This document shows, one piece after another, positions 41,378-49,939 of a stretch of 64,000 nt of DNA. The stretch lies in the NCBI GenBank assembly GCA_963777755.1, contig CAVZSC010000030.1, forward strand, positions 496,001 to 560,000. Direction: 5' to 3'. Position 1 is the first letter of the stretch. Each line of letters starts with the position of its first letter. The stretch is from DATFWC01 sp963777755 (GTDB taxonomy: Bacteria; Pseudomonadota; Alphaproteobacteria; Rhizobiales; Xanthobacteraceae). The notes beneath the pieces were generated by a model. That model saw nothing but the letters and a program-made list of their open reading frames with translations, ran no database searches and was not told the DNA's origin. Position numbers and translations under genes: made by a program.

Positions 41378-41872
41378 TTACCCCTTCGCCCGCGCAACCG
41401 CCTCCTGCTTGGCGCACTCCAGCGCCTCGGGGCTCGTCATCGCCAGCGCACGGCCGGTCTCCAGCAAGCTCTTGAGGCTGGAGAGGACCGCTGGCCAGCC
41501 GCCGCAGACCGCCGCGTGCACCTTGCTGCCGGGCTCGAATTCGTCGTGCGTGAGCGTGAGCTTCACCTCCGACCCCACCGGCTCAAGGTCGAACGTCACG
41601 CGCGAGGGCTTCTCGCGGCGGAACACCTCGTCGAACTCGACGCGCCACGTATAGGACAGGCGCCGATAGGGGTAGGACTCCAGCACCTCGCCGGTGTTCA
41701 TCACTTCGCCACTGGGGCCGCGAAAGGTCAGCGCCGCGCCCGGAGTCCAGTCCAACTCGATGGCGATGCCCGACCAATACTGCCGGGTGAAGGCCTTGTC
41801 GGTCAGTGCCTGCCACAGCTTCTGCGGGGTGGTCGCGACGTAGGTGACATAGACGAATGTCGGTCCGCTCAT
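41378..41872 (-). CDS. SRPBCC/AHSA1 domain protein
   Basis: A 164-residue START-like domain protein of the AHSA1 group: FVYVTYVATTPQKLWQALTDKAFTRQYWSG at the start, then RGPSGEVMNTGEVLESYPYRRLSYTW, and a C-terminal helix beginning GGWPAVLSSLKSLLETG. In related bacteria this gene usually follows an ArsR-type regulator gene. None is present here, but an ArsR-like inverted repeat lies 74 bases upstream. It binds a hydrophobic ligand by family analogy; function unknown. Confidence 0.85.
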   Translation of the reverse strand: MSGPTFVYVTYVATTPQKLWQALTDKAFTRQYWSGIAIELDWTPGAALTFRGPSGEVMNTGEVLESYPYRRLSYTWRVEFDEVFRREKPSRVTFDLEPVGSEVKLTLTHDEFEPGSKVHAAVCGGWPAVLSSLKSLLETGRALAMTSPEALECAKQEAVARAKG

Positions 41873-41945
41873 GCTTCGTCCTCCGGGTTTTTTCGCGATC
41901 GCTCAGCGTCTGGCGTTTTGATCGCAGCCCCTTGGGCACCAATAT

Positions 41946-41961
41946 GCAACCTTTTGGTTGC
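41946..41961. promoter_or_regulatory. ArsR-type operator palindrome
   Basis: GCAACC-TTTT-GGTTGC, perfect 6-base arms, within ATATGCAACC...GGTTGCCTGT. This matches the dyad usually found before ArsR-SRPBCC operons. It lies upstream of the SRPBCC start (41872, minus strand) and just beyond the stop of the isomerase gene. Confidence 0.6.
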
Positions 41962-41984
41962 CTGTCAAGGGACCGGCGGGACGA

Positions 41985-42659
41985 TCACCAGCCGCCATGT
42001 TCCAGCCAGTCCTGCAGGAGCTCCATCTTCTCCAGGCCGAAGAACGGCTCGCCATCGACGATGAAGAAGGGCGAGCCGAACACGCCGAGCGCGAGCGAGC
42101 GGTCGACCGCGGCACGCAGGACGGCGTCGCCCTCCCCACCAGACGCGATGGCTGCGACAAGCCGCGGTGCGTCCACACCAACGCTTTCGCCGACGCGTGC
42201 CACTTCGGCGACGCTGCCGATGTCCCGCCCCTCGCGCCAATAGGCGGCAAACAGCGTGCGCGCGAACGCCTTCGCGAGCACAGGGTCGGTGGCGTCGAGC
42301 CAGTGAAAGGCGCGGGCACCGGGGATCGGGTAAGGCGGCGGCGCATCGAAATCGCGCGCAAGGGTGATCCCGTGTCGCCGCGCATACCGCAGGAGGTCGC
42401 GCCGCGTGTATGGCCCCTTGAGCGGCGTCTGCGGAACCGGCTTGAGCCCCATCACCTTCAGGACGCTCACGCCGATGAGCATCGCCTGCCAGCGGGCCTC
42501 GCGCTCGTATCGTGCGGCGAGCGCATCGACACGCAGGCTCGCCAGGTAGCCGAACGGCGAAATGAAATCGAAATAGAACCAGAGCGGCGCGGGCGGACCG
42601 TTGACCTCGCGGTCCGCATCGGATGAATTGCCCTGCATGGAAGCCATCAACCCGTTCAC
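41985..42659 (-). CDS. 2-hydroxychromene-2-carboxylate isomerase (DsbA-fold, kappa-GST-like)
   Basis: A 224-residue DsbA-fold protein. WFYFDFISPFGYLASLR carries the Ser in the position of the kappa-GST/HCCA isomerase nucleophile (FDFxSPY/FxYL). Later conserved blocks are GITLARDF, FHWLDA and the C-terminal LGVFGSPFFIVDGEPFFGLEKMELLQDWL with the cis-Pro. Family members use glutathione to isomerise HCCA in naphthalene-type degradation, but many act on other substrates. In-frame starts at 42647 and 42638 are possible. Confidence 0.88.
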   Translation of the reverse strand: MNGLMASMQGNSSDADREVNGPPAPLWFYFDFISPFGYLASLRVDALAARYEREARWQAMLIGVSVLKVMGLKPVPQTPLKGPYTRRDLLRYARRHGITLARDFDAPPPYPIPGARAFHWLDATDPVLAKAFARTLFAAYWREGRDIGSVAEVARVGESVGVDAPRLVAAIASGGEGDAVLRAAVDRSLALGVFGSPFFIVDGEPFFGLEKMELLQDWLEHGGW

Positions 42660-42746
42660 CTGATTGCAACGATCTAAGCATCGCCGGACGGCCCCCTCAA
42701 GCCACGGCCGAGCACGTCCGGATCGGCACGAACGAAGGACAATCGA

Positions 42747-43733
42747 ATGATTTCAGTGCGGTCAGCAGTTCTCGCAATGGTGCTTGCATGCGCCTCGACG
42801 GCGACGGTCCTCGCGCAGGATCTGCCGAAGGATTTTCCCGCGCGGCCGATCCGGCTGGTCACGCTCACCGCGCCCGGCGGATCGCTCGACATCCTGGCGC
42901 GGACGATCGCGCAGCACCTGTCGGAGAAGATCGGCCAGCAGGTGTATGTGGAGGCGCGCACCGGCGCCGGCGGCAACATCGGCGCCGACGCCGTCGCAAA
43001 GGCGCCGGCCGACGGCTACACGATCGGGATGGTGACGAGCTCCACGCACGGGATCAATCCGACGCTCTATGCCGACAAGATGCCGTTCGACGCGGTGAAG
43101 GACTTTGCTCCGATCACGGTTGCGGCCGAATTGAAGAACGTCGTCGTGGTGCATCCTTCCGTTCCGGCCAAGACCATCGCCGAGCTGGTCGCACACCTGA
43201 AGGCCAATCCCGACAAGCTTTCGTTCGGGTCGGCCGGCACCGGAACGACGCAGCACATGAGCGGCGAGCTGTTCAAACTGACGACCGGCACGACGATGAC
43301 TCACGTGGCCTATCGGGGCGCCGCAGCCGCCATCCCCGACCTGGTCTCCGGGCGCATCCAGCTCATGTTCGTCAGCATCCCCGACGTCATCTCGCATATC
43401 CAACAGGGAAGCGTGCGGGCGATCGGCGTCACCTCCAAGGCGAGAGCCGGCTCGCTGCCCGACGTGGTGCCGGTGGCCGAGCAGGGCTATCCGGACTTCA
43501 ACGTGACCGCCTGGTTCGGCCTCGTTGCTCCCAACGGCACGCCGCCGGCGATCGTCCGGCGGTACAACGAGATCATCCGCGCCGCGCTGACTGCACCGGA
43601 CGTGAAGGAGCGCCTCGCCGGCATCGGCATGGACACGACCACCAGCACGCCGGAGGAATTCGCCGCCCATATCCGCGCCGAAGTCGCGCGCTGGGGCGAG
43701 GTGGTGAAGAAAGCCGGCGTGACGCTGAATTAA
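42747..43733 (+). CDS. Tripartite tricarboxylate transporter receptor (Bug/TctC)
   Basis: A 328-residue Bug receptor. The signal ends TVLAQ near residue 24. The mature part begins DFPARPIRLVTLTAPGGSLDILAR, then QQVYVEARTGAGGNIGADAVAK, THVAYRGAAAAIPDLVSG and the end RWGEVVKKAGVTLN. No transporter membrane genes are adjacent. It is convergent with the acyl-CoA ligase at 43744. Confidence 0.9.
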   Translation: MISVRSAVLAMVLACASTATVLAQDLPKDFPARPIRLVTLTAPGGSLDILARTIAQHLSEKIGQQVYVEARTGAGGNIGADAVAKAPADGYTIGMVTSSTHGINPTLYADKMPFDAVKDFAPITVAAELKNVVVVHPSVPAKTIAELVAHLKANPDKLSFGSAGTGTTQHMSGELFKLTTGTTMTHVAYRGAAAAIPDLVSGRIQLMFVSIPDVISHIQQGSVRAIGVTSKARAGSLPDVVPVAEQGYPDFNVTAWFGLVAPNGTPPAIVRRYNEIIRAALTAPDVKERLAGIGMDTTTSTPEEFAAHIRAEVARWGEVVKKAGVTLN

Positions 43734-43740
43734 GAAAGAC

Positions 43741-43778
43741 CCCTCACCCCGACCCTCTCCCCGCAAGCGGGGAGAGGG
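43741..43778. repeat. Palindromic repeat element (copy 1)
   Basis: CCCTCACCCCGA followed by a perfect 12-base stem CCCTCTCCCCGC (43753-43764) / GCGGGGAGAGGG (43767-43778). The same element in reverse orientation is at 56722-56756. It forms the end of the minus-strand acyl-CoA ligase gene. Confidence 0.8.
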
Positions 43779-45324
43779 AGCAGGCAGCAAGCTGCGCACG
43801 CAGCTTCGCCTTGGCGATCTTGCCGAAGCCGACCCGCGGAAGATCGGCAACGAACACGATCTGCCGCGGCACCTTGAACTTCGCCAGGCTGGCGCTGCAG
43901 GCGGCGAGGATCTGTGCTTCCAGCGCTGCGCGATTCTCGTTTGCGCCGATGACGAACGCCGCCGCCACCTCGCCGTAGACCGGGTCGGGCTTGCCGATCA
44001 CCGCGACCTCGGCGACGCCGGGTACGCGGCGGATCACCGCCTCGATCTCGGCCGCCGAGACGCCCTCGCCGCCCACCTTGATGACGTCCTTGCTGCGGTC
44101 GGCGAACTCGATCCAGCCGTCCTCACGCAGGATCACGCGATCGCCGGTGCGGAAGAAGCCGCGCGCGTCGAACGCATCCCTCGTGGCGCCTTCGTCGCCG
44201 TCGTAGTGGCGGAAGATCGAGAGGCCGGGAATGCCGTGCACGAGCAGGTGACCGGTCTGTCCGGGCTGCACCGGGCGACCGTCGTCATCCTCGATCGCGA
44301 TCCGGTACCCAAGCGACGGACGCCCGATCGAGCCCGCGCGCTGCGCGGCGAACGGATCGCCGACGATCGCCTGCGCCACGACCTCGGTCATGCCCCATCC
44401 GCTCACCTCGCGCACGCCGAAATGCGCCGCATGCACCGGATCATGACGCGCCACGGTCCACTGCCGGAACGAATGCAGCGGCACCGGGGCCTGGGCCAGC
44501 ACATTGGAGGTGAAGATCACCTGCGAGCCGACGGTCGCACCGTGCTCCACCGCAACTGGCCAATAGCGGGTTGCGGAAAAGCGCGGCTGCAGCAGCACGG
44601 TCGCACCGCTCCACAGTGCCGGCAGCAGGCACCAGGAGAAGCCGACGACATGAAACAGCGGGAGGAAGACGTGATAGACGTCGTCCGGCCGGATCGACTG
44701 CTGCAGCGCGCCGAGGCGCGCGCCCCACAGCACGTTGGCATGCGTCCACGGCACGCCCTTCGGCGATCCTGTCGTCCCCGTCGTGAACAGGATGAGGGCC
44801 GGGCGCCCGGGATCGGGCGCAACCGGCGCAGCCGGCTCGCCAAAGAGTGTCGCAAAACGCTCGTCGGCCGCCGGGCGTGTCCCCGCCTCCGGCACATCGC
44901 CGGCATCGCTCTCGGTGACGCTGATCCATTCAATTCCGCCGCAATGCCGGGCGAGACGTTCGGCGAGACGCGGCTGGGTGATGGCGGCACGCGCCCCACT
45001 CGCCGACGCCACGTGAGCGAGCTCGGGGCCGGTGAGCGCCGGATTCCCGAGCACCGCGACGGCTCCGATCCATCCGCAGGCGAAGCGCGCGATCAGCGTC
45101 TCCGGACAGTTCTCCAGGCAGAGGAGCACGCGGTCGCCGGCACGAATGCCGCGCCGTGCGAGGCCGCCCGCCACGCACGCCACCGAGTCGGCGAACTGCG
45201 CATAGGACACGGTCACCGGCGCGCCGTGGAACGGCACGAAGATCAGGAAAGGATGATCGCCCCGCTGGCTCGCGCGCTCGCGCAGCAGCGTCGATGCGTC
45301 CATGCCGTGAAACGGGTGCGTCAT
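43744..45324 (-). CDS. Class I adenylate-forming acyl-CoA ligase
   Basis: A 526-residue ligase with FTTGTTGSPKG (P-loop, about residue 180), GWGMTE near residue 315, the TGDRVILREDGWIEFADRSKDVIKVGGEGVSAAEIE hinge, and C-terminal lysine in VGFGKIAKAKL. The last ten residues (SLSPLAGRGSG) are read from the palindromic repeat at 43741-43778, so the original stop was probably lost or moved by the repeat. It is a monocistronic gene whose substrate is not evident. Confidence 0.88.
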   Translation of the reverse strand: MTHPFHGMDASTLLRERASQRGDHPFLIFVPFHGAPVTVSYAQFADSVACVAGGLARRGIRAGDRVLLCLENCPETLIARFACGWIGAVAVLGNPALTGPELAHVASASGARAAITQPRLAERLARHCGGIEWISVTESDAGDVPEAGTRPAADERFATLFGEPAAPVAPDPGRPALILFTTGTTGSPKGVPWTHANVLWGARLGALQQSIRPDDVYHVFLPLFHVVGFSWCLLPALWSGATVLLQPRFSATRYWPVAVEHGATVGSQVIFTSNVLAQAPVPLHSFRQWTVARHDPVHAAHFGVREVSGWGMTEVVAQAIVGDPFAAQRAGSIGRPSLGYRIAIEDDDGRPVQPGQTGHLLVHGIPGLSIFRHYDGDEGATRDAFDARGFFRTGDRVILREDGWIEFADRSKDVIKVGGEGVSAAEIEAVIRRVPGVAEVAVIGKPDPVYGEVAAAFVIGANENRAALEAQILAACSASLAKFKVPRQIVFVADLPRVGFGKIAKAKLRAQLAACSLSPLAGRGSG

Positions 45325-45477
45325 GCGGCCGGCTCGCGTTCGCCTCGAAGGGAGAGGGGTCGCGCAAGGGCGACCGTTTCACCATGCTTCGCGCCAGTAG
45401 TGCTGGAATGCGCCCGCGGTGGCAAGTTTCGCTGCAGTTGTCCTCGCGGAAGGAATCGGGATGGACCCGAACGCAGA

Positions 45478-45503
45478 AAAGCCCCGGGAACACCCAGGGC
45501 TTT
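45478..45503 (-). terminator. Rho-independent terminator after small secreted-protein gene
   Basis: On the minus strand AAAGCCC...GGGCTTT (7-base outer stem with an inner GGG/CCC pair; 45478-45503) is followed by TTCTG. It lies 27 bases beyond the stop at 45531. Confidence 0.7.
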
Positions 45504-45530
45504 GCCGCCGTCCGAAATCGGAAAAACGCG

Positions 45531-46040
45531 TTACCACTCACCCTGTTCCAATTCGCGACGCAGCTGCGCCCGGATGTTGGGGTCGGGATCGGTGCTGTAG
45601 CTGCCATTCTCGTTGTAGATGGGGGCCGAGCCTTCCACGGCGAAACCGCCGGGAACCTGGGCATAGGCGCCGTAGGCCGTGTCGCGGCGAACCCGCGCAT
45701 GGTGGGCGCGGCGACCGCCCGCAGGAACCTGCGCGTAGGCGCCGGTGTCGGCGCTGCCGAAGCCCGCCCAGGTGCCGTAGTTCCCCGGGACGTAGGCGAA
45801 CGGAGCAGCCGGCGCATAGCCGCCGAACGAGGGGCCAACCTGCGCGAACGCGCCGTAGCCGCCCGGAAAAGCTTGCGCGTAGGCCCCGCTCTGGTTGCCC
45901 CAGAAGACCGTCGACGGGACCTTGGGGTCGTCGCTCGGCGGAGCGATGTTACCGCTGCCGATCGATGGATGATACGACTGGGCAAACGCCGGGGACGCGA
46001 GCAACGTCGCAAGGGCCGCCGCAGCAACGAGCATCTTCAT
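45531..46040 (-). CDS. Secreted protein with GAYAQ repeats, unknown function
   Basis: A 169-residue protein with a clear Sec signal (MKMLVAAAALATLLASPAFAQ). The mature part is rich in Gly, Ala and Tyr and repeats a short motif: GAYAQAFPGG, GAFAQVG, GAYAQVPAGG, GAYAQVPGGF. No known domain is recognised. A similar small exported protein with a KKM-type signal is encoded at 59293. It probably resides in the periplasm or outside the cell. ATG 46040 has GGAGAT upstream. Confidence 0.75.
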   Translation of the reverse strand: MKMLVAAAALATLLASPAFAQSYHPSIGSGNIAPPSDDPKVPSTVFWGNQSGAYAQAFPGGYGAFAQVGPSFGGYAPAAPFAYVPGNYGTWAGFGSADTGAYAQVPAGGRRAHHARVRRDTAYGAYAQVPGGFAVEGSAPIYNENGSYSTDPDPNIRAQLRRELEQGEW

Positions 46041-46211
46041 GACACATCTCCATGTTTTCTCATGACCAGCAGAAAGTCGATGCTTCACTGATGACGACAG
46101 CACGCCCTCGCTGATGCGGCGAACATGGGTCTCGGGCGGCGCTTGATCATCGCCCGCGTGGTGAAGACACTGTTCATGGCGTCCGAACGATCGAGCGCGG
46201 GCGCCGGCGCT

Positions 46212-47175
46212 TCACCCGACGACATGCAGACGCGGCGTGCCGGCCTCCATGGCGCCGCGCGCGGGCGCGTCCTCGCGTGCGGGCGCGTGCGCCAGCTCGG
46301 CGGCGAGGAAATCGACGAACGTGCGCACCTTCGCCGACAAATGGTGGCTGTGCGGATAGACCGCATGAATCGGGATCTCGGCCGTCGCGCAGGCCGGCAG
46401 CAGGGCGACGAGACGCCCGGCGGCGATATCCTGCTCCACCACGAAGTCCGGCAGGAGCGCGATGCCTTCGCCCTGGATCGCCAATGCCCGCAAGGCATCG
46501 CCGTTGTTCGCCAGGAAGCGCCCGGAGACCCGGACGACGTCCTCCTTTCCACCCCGTCCCATGAAATGCCAGACGCCCCGGCTGGTGGCGTAGGTATGCA
46601 GCAGGCCGTGATGCCGGCTCAGGTCCTGCGGCGTGCGCGGCGTGCCGTGGCGCTCGAGATAGGCGGGTGAGGCGCACACGATCATTTTGGCGTGAGCGAG
46701 CCGGCGGGCGATCAGGCTCGAGTTCGGGCAGCGCGCCCATCCGGATCGCCAGATCGAAGCCGTCGGCCAAAAGATCGACATAGCGATCATTGAGCGACAG
46801 CTCGACCGAGACGTGGGGATATCTCGCCAGGTAGGCGGCGATCGCCGGCGTCAGCCGGGCGATCCCGTAGGTGAACGGCGCCGTCACCCTGATGAGCCCG
46901 CGCGCCGCGGTCTGCAGGTGGCTTGCGGTGCGATCGGCTTCCTCCAGCTCGGCGAGGATCTTGAGGCAGCGCTCGTAGTAGTCCTGGCCCACTTCGGTCG
47001 GGCTGACGCGCCGCGTCGTCCGGTTGAGCAGGCGCACGCCCAGCCGGTCCTCGAGCGTCTGCACGTGCTTGCTCACCATGGCGGGCGAAAGCTCGAAATG
47101 CCGCGCCGCCGCCACGAAGCTGCCGGCTTCGACAACTTTGGCGAACACCGCCATCCCGACGAAACGGTCCAACAC
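46212..47175 (-). pseudogene. LysR family regulator, frameshifted
   Basis: The first part (47175 to about 46720) encodes a LysR HTH (AVFAKVVEAGSFVAAARHFELSPAMVSKHVQTLEDRLGVRLLNRTTRR) and the start of the effector domain, up to GFDLAIRMGALPE. The continuation SSLIARRLAHAKMIVCASPAYLERHG...LSRHHGLLHTYAT is in another frame, ending at 46212. The span of 964 bases is one base over a multiple of three, so a single extra base near 46715-46725 (GAACTCGAGC) explains it. The original frame stays open but loses family similarity. It may be a true mutation or a sequencing error. Confidence 0.8.
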
Positions 47176-47499
47176 CTCACCTCGCTGAAGTCTCTCGCCA
47201 GAGGGCTCCTGTCGACCAGTTGTATGGTGAGCGCGGGGAAAGGCTTGGGCGGCCTTGCCACGTCTGGTCCGAACTTGCGGATTGCAGCACTCGGCGCAAC
47301 GGCTCGCCTACACGCGGCCGTGATACACGACGCTGTGATTTGCGCGACGCCTGGGCCGCCCTAAATCAGCAGCAGAATTGTTCACCGCTGATGCTCAATC
47401 GCCGTCAGGCGTCTTGCCGGCGGGACATCGGGCAGGCCGTGAACGAGGCGAGGAAACACCCGAGACGAAAGGGGGGCGCACATCTCGGGAGACCGAAAC
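47176..47499. other. Divergent intergenic region between LysR remnant and AraC gene
   Basis: A 324-base stretch between the divergent LysR and AraC genes. Open frames crossing it show no protein features. I found no clear promoter or operator motif. Confidence 0.5.
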
Positions 47500-48387
47500 A
47501 TGGACGAGCTCAATGGCGCCGCAAGCCGCCATCCCCTTGCGGTGAAATTCACCTCCGCCGAAATCGCCCGGCATCGATCCGCCGCATGGGACGGGATACG
47601 CATCGAATCGGTGGAGATCACCCGGCGCGAACGGTTCGACTACGGATTCAGGGCGCCGGCGCACCTGCTGATCGCGGCCGAGCGGGCCGAGCGTGACGAC
47701 GGCGAGACGCTGGTCGAAGGTCTGCCGCGATCGACGCTGCGCAGCTACTCGGGCCGGCTGAGCTTCATCCCGGCGGGGCACATGTTCTATGGCTGGCAGG
47801 ATCCACGCGTCCTCACCCGCGCGACCTATTTCTATATCGACCCGCACGACGCGCTGCTCGATGCCGAGCTCGGATTCGCCGCAACCGAATTCAAGCCGCG
47901 GCTGTTCTTCTTCGATCACGATCTGTGGGAGACCGCGCGCAAGCTCAAGGCCGCGGCTCCGGGCGAGCGCGCCTATGTGAACGCCTTGAGCATCGTGCTG
48001 GCGCACGAGCTGATGCGTCTCAACGACGGTCCCGTCCAGGCCGAGCCGGTTGCGCGCGGCGGGCTCGCCGGTTGGCAGCAGAAGAGGGTGGCCGAATACA
48101 TCGAGGCGCACGTCGCCGACGACATATCGCTGGCGCAGCTCGCCGAGCTGGCACGGCTGAGCCCCTATCATTTCGCCCGGGCGTTCAAGCAATCGTTCGG
48201 CACGCCGCCGCACCGCTATCACACGCATCGGCGTGTGGAACGCGCCAAGCTGCTGCTGGCAGAGCCGGCGCTGTCGGTGACCGAGATCGGCCTCAAGGTC
48301 GGCTTCAGCGAAACCAGCTCGTTCTCGGCAGCGTTTCGCAAGCTCACCGGCAGCACCCCGACCAGCTTCCGGCGCACGCTCGACTGA
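47500..48387 (+). CDS. AraC family transcriptional regulator
   Basis: A 295-residue regulator with a cupin-like N-terminal sensor region (residues about 15-150) and two C-terminal HTH motifs: ISLAQLAELARLSPYHFARAFKQSFGTPPHRY (about 210-242) and LSVTEIGLKVGFSETSSFSAAFRKLTGSTP (about 258-288). The ATG has AAACATGG context without a strong Shine-Dalgarno. It precedes the small secreted-protein genes but is separated from them by 88 bases. The target is unknown. Confidence 0.9.
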   Translation: MDELNGAASRHPLAVKFTSAEIARHRSAAWDGIRIESVEITRRERFDYGFRAPAHLLIAAERAERDDGETLVEGLPRSTLRSYSGRLSFIPAGHMFYGWQDPRVLTRATYFYIDPHDALLDAELGFAATEFKPRLFFFDHDLWETARKLKAAAPGERAYVNALSIVLAHELMRLNDGPVQAEPVARGGLAGWQQKRVAEYIEAHVADDISLAQLAELARLSPYHFARAFKQSFGTPPHRYHTHRRVERAKLLLAEPALSVTEIGLKVGFSETSSFSAAFRKLTGSTPTSFRRTLD

Positions 48388-48475
48388 CCGCCGGCGCGCA
48401 GGCTCCCTCTTGAACCTGCCGGCTTTGGCTTGCGTCAAAGGAACGGACACGATCTTCCGGGATCAGGAGCGAGCC

Positions 48476-48850
48476 ATGATTGGACGAAACGTTGGGGCCG
48501 GTTTGCTGATTGCGCTGAGCGTCGCGGCGGGAACGAGCGGGCCGGCATCCGCCAGAACCGCCTACGACGGCGTGTGGAGCGTGGTCGTCGCCGCGGAATC
48601 CGGCACCTGCAGCGGCTCCTATCGATATCCTGTAGCAATCGTTAACGGAACCGTGCGCCACGCCGAGCCGGGCGAGCAGCTGTTCAACGTCCGCGGCCGG
48701 GTCGGGGCGGACGGGCGCCTGAGCGTCGAGGTCAGCCGCGGCGATCTGCGCGCCGTCGGCGTCGGCCGGCTCTCCGGGGCCACGGGCAGCGGCACGTGGC
48801 AGTCCCCGAGCGGCTGCTCCGGGCGCTGGCAGGCCGCGCGGCGCGCCTGA
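48476..48850 (+). CDS. Small secreted protein (first of tandem pair)
   Basis: A 124-residue exported protein. The signal ends near PASARTAYDG, and the mature part keeps YDGVWSVVVAAESGTCSGSYRYPVAIVNGTVRHA and a C-terminal SGCSGRWQAARR. Two cysteines could form one disulfide. It is clearly homologous to the product at 48997, consistent with a tandem duplication. GGAGC precedes ATG 48476. No function is known to me; similar short exported proteins are common in Bradyrhizobium relatives. Confidence 0.8.
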   Translation: MIGRNVGAGLLIALSVAAGTSGPASARTAYDGVWSVVVAAESGTCSGSYRYPVAIVNGTVRHAEPGEQLFNVRGRVGADGRLSVEVSRGDLRAVGVGRLSGATGSGTWQSPSGCSGRWQAARRA

Positions 48851-48996
48851 GCGGGACGACCGTCACCACCTCTCCGCAATAGCGAGCCAGAGAGCGCAAT
48901 CCGGCCGAAGCACGCCGGGCTGCGCTTCGCTACACACGTGCACGATTTTCGGCGCGGGGCATTCCCGGCTGGATTTGTCAAAGCACGGAGTATCAG

Positions 48997-49374
48997 ATGA
49001 TCAGATCTCGAAGAACGCTCGTGGTGACTTTGCTGGCCGCCCTCGGTATCGCGGCGGGAGCCGGCACCGCATCCGCACGCACCGCCTATGACGGAATCTG
49101 GAGCGTGGTGGTGGCGGCGGAAGGCGGAGCGTGCAGCGGCGCCTATCGCTATCCCGTCGCGATCGTGAACGGCTACGTCCGTCATGCCGATCCGTCCGAG
49201 CAGTCGTTCAATGTCAACGGGCGGGTCGGCGCGGGCGGACGCGTCAACGTGCAGGTGAGCCGCGGCGATCAGCGCGCATTCGGCGTGGGTCAGCTCTCGC
49301 GGTCCGCCGGCGGCGGCAGCTGGCGGTCGCCGAACGGCTGCGCCGGTCACTGGCAGGCCGCACGCCGCGGCTGA
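48997..49374 (+). CDS. Small secreted protein (second of tandem pair)
   Basis: A 125-residue homologue of the preceding gene product, with the same architecture: signal ending TASARTAYDG, core YDGIWSVVVAAEGGACSGAYRYPVAIVNGYVRHADPSEQ, then a conserved R-V-G-A/G strand and the end NGCAGHWQAARRG. The two cysteines are conserved. The copies are separated by 146 bases and each has its own leader, so they could be expressed independently. Confidence 0.8.
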   Translation: MIRSRRTLVVTLLAALGIAAGAGTASARTAYDGIWSVVVAAEGGACSGAYRYPVAIVNGYVRHADPSEQSFNVNGRVGAGGRVNVQVSRGDQRAFGVGQLSRSAGGGSWRSPNGCAGHWQAARRG

Positions 49375-49498
49375 GCGGCGGGCGTGGCCGGACCGTCGAC
49401 CCGCACACGCGCCCGATCGTCAGCGCCCTTGATTGCACGCTCGACAAGAAATATCTGGATGTTGTCGACGTAGTGCATGACGATCGGGAGCGCCTTCA

Positions 49499-49915
49499 TT
49501 GTCCGACCTTCAGGTTTCGCAAGCCGCGAAGTCCGGTTTCCTGCGCGGGCTGCTTGGCCGCTGTCCGTGCTGCGGCCAGGGTCGGATGTTCGGAGCCTTC
49601 CTCAAGGTGAACGATCGCTGCACGGCGTGCGGCGAGGAGCTGCACCATCATCGGGCGGACGATTTCCCGGCCTATGTGGTGATCTTCATCGTTGGCCACA
49701 TCCTGGTCCCGGCCGTGCTGTTCGTTGAGACCCACTTCGCGCCGCCGTACCTGACGCATCTGGCGCTGTGGCTGCCGACAATCCTCATCCTGACGATCGG
49801 GCTGTTGCAGCCCGTCAAGGGCGCCATCGTCGCCTTGCAATGGCAACTGGGCATGCACGGCTTCGAGGATGCTAGGAAAGTGCGGTGCCCCGCAGAGTCC
49901 GCCCGGACGGGCTGA
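49499..49915 (+). CDS. DUF983 zinc-ribbon membrane protein
   Basis: A 138-residue protein starting TTG 49499. The N-terminus has a CPCCGQGRMFGAFLKVNDRCTACGEELHHHRADD zinc ribbon (two CxxC pairs), followed by two hydrophobic segments (AYVVIFIVGHILVPAVLF and LWLPTILILTIGLL). This is the DUF983 layout, a family often near cytochrome oxidase genes. There is no obvious strong Shine-Dalgarno, so the start is moderately certain. Confidence 0.85.
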   Translation: MSDLQVSQAAKSGFLRGLLGRCPCCGQGRMFGAFLKVNDRCTACGEELHHHRADDFPAYVVIFIVGHILVPAVLFVETHFAPPYLTHLALWLPTILILTIGLLQPVKGAIVALQWQLGMHGFEDARKVRCPAESARTG

Positions 49916-49939
49916 CCGGCGCGCGCGAGGACAAGCCTC

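Noticed and set aside
47220..47696. Alternative gene upstream of the AraC regulator
   Set aside because: It overlaps the AraC start in another frame, has no conserved features and a composition typical of shadows.
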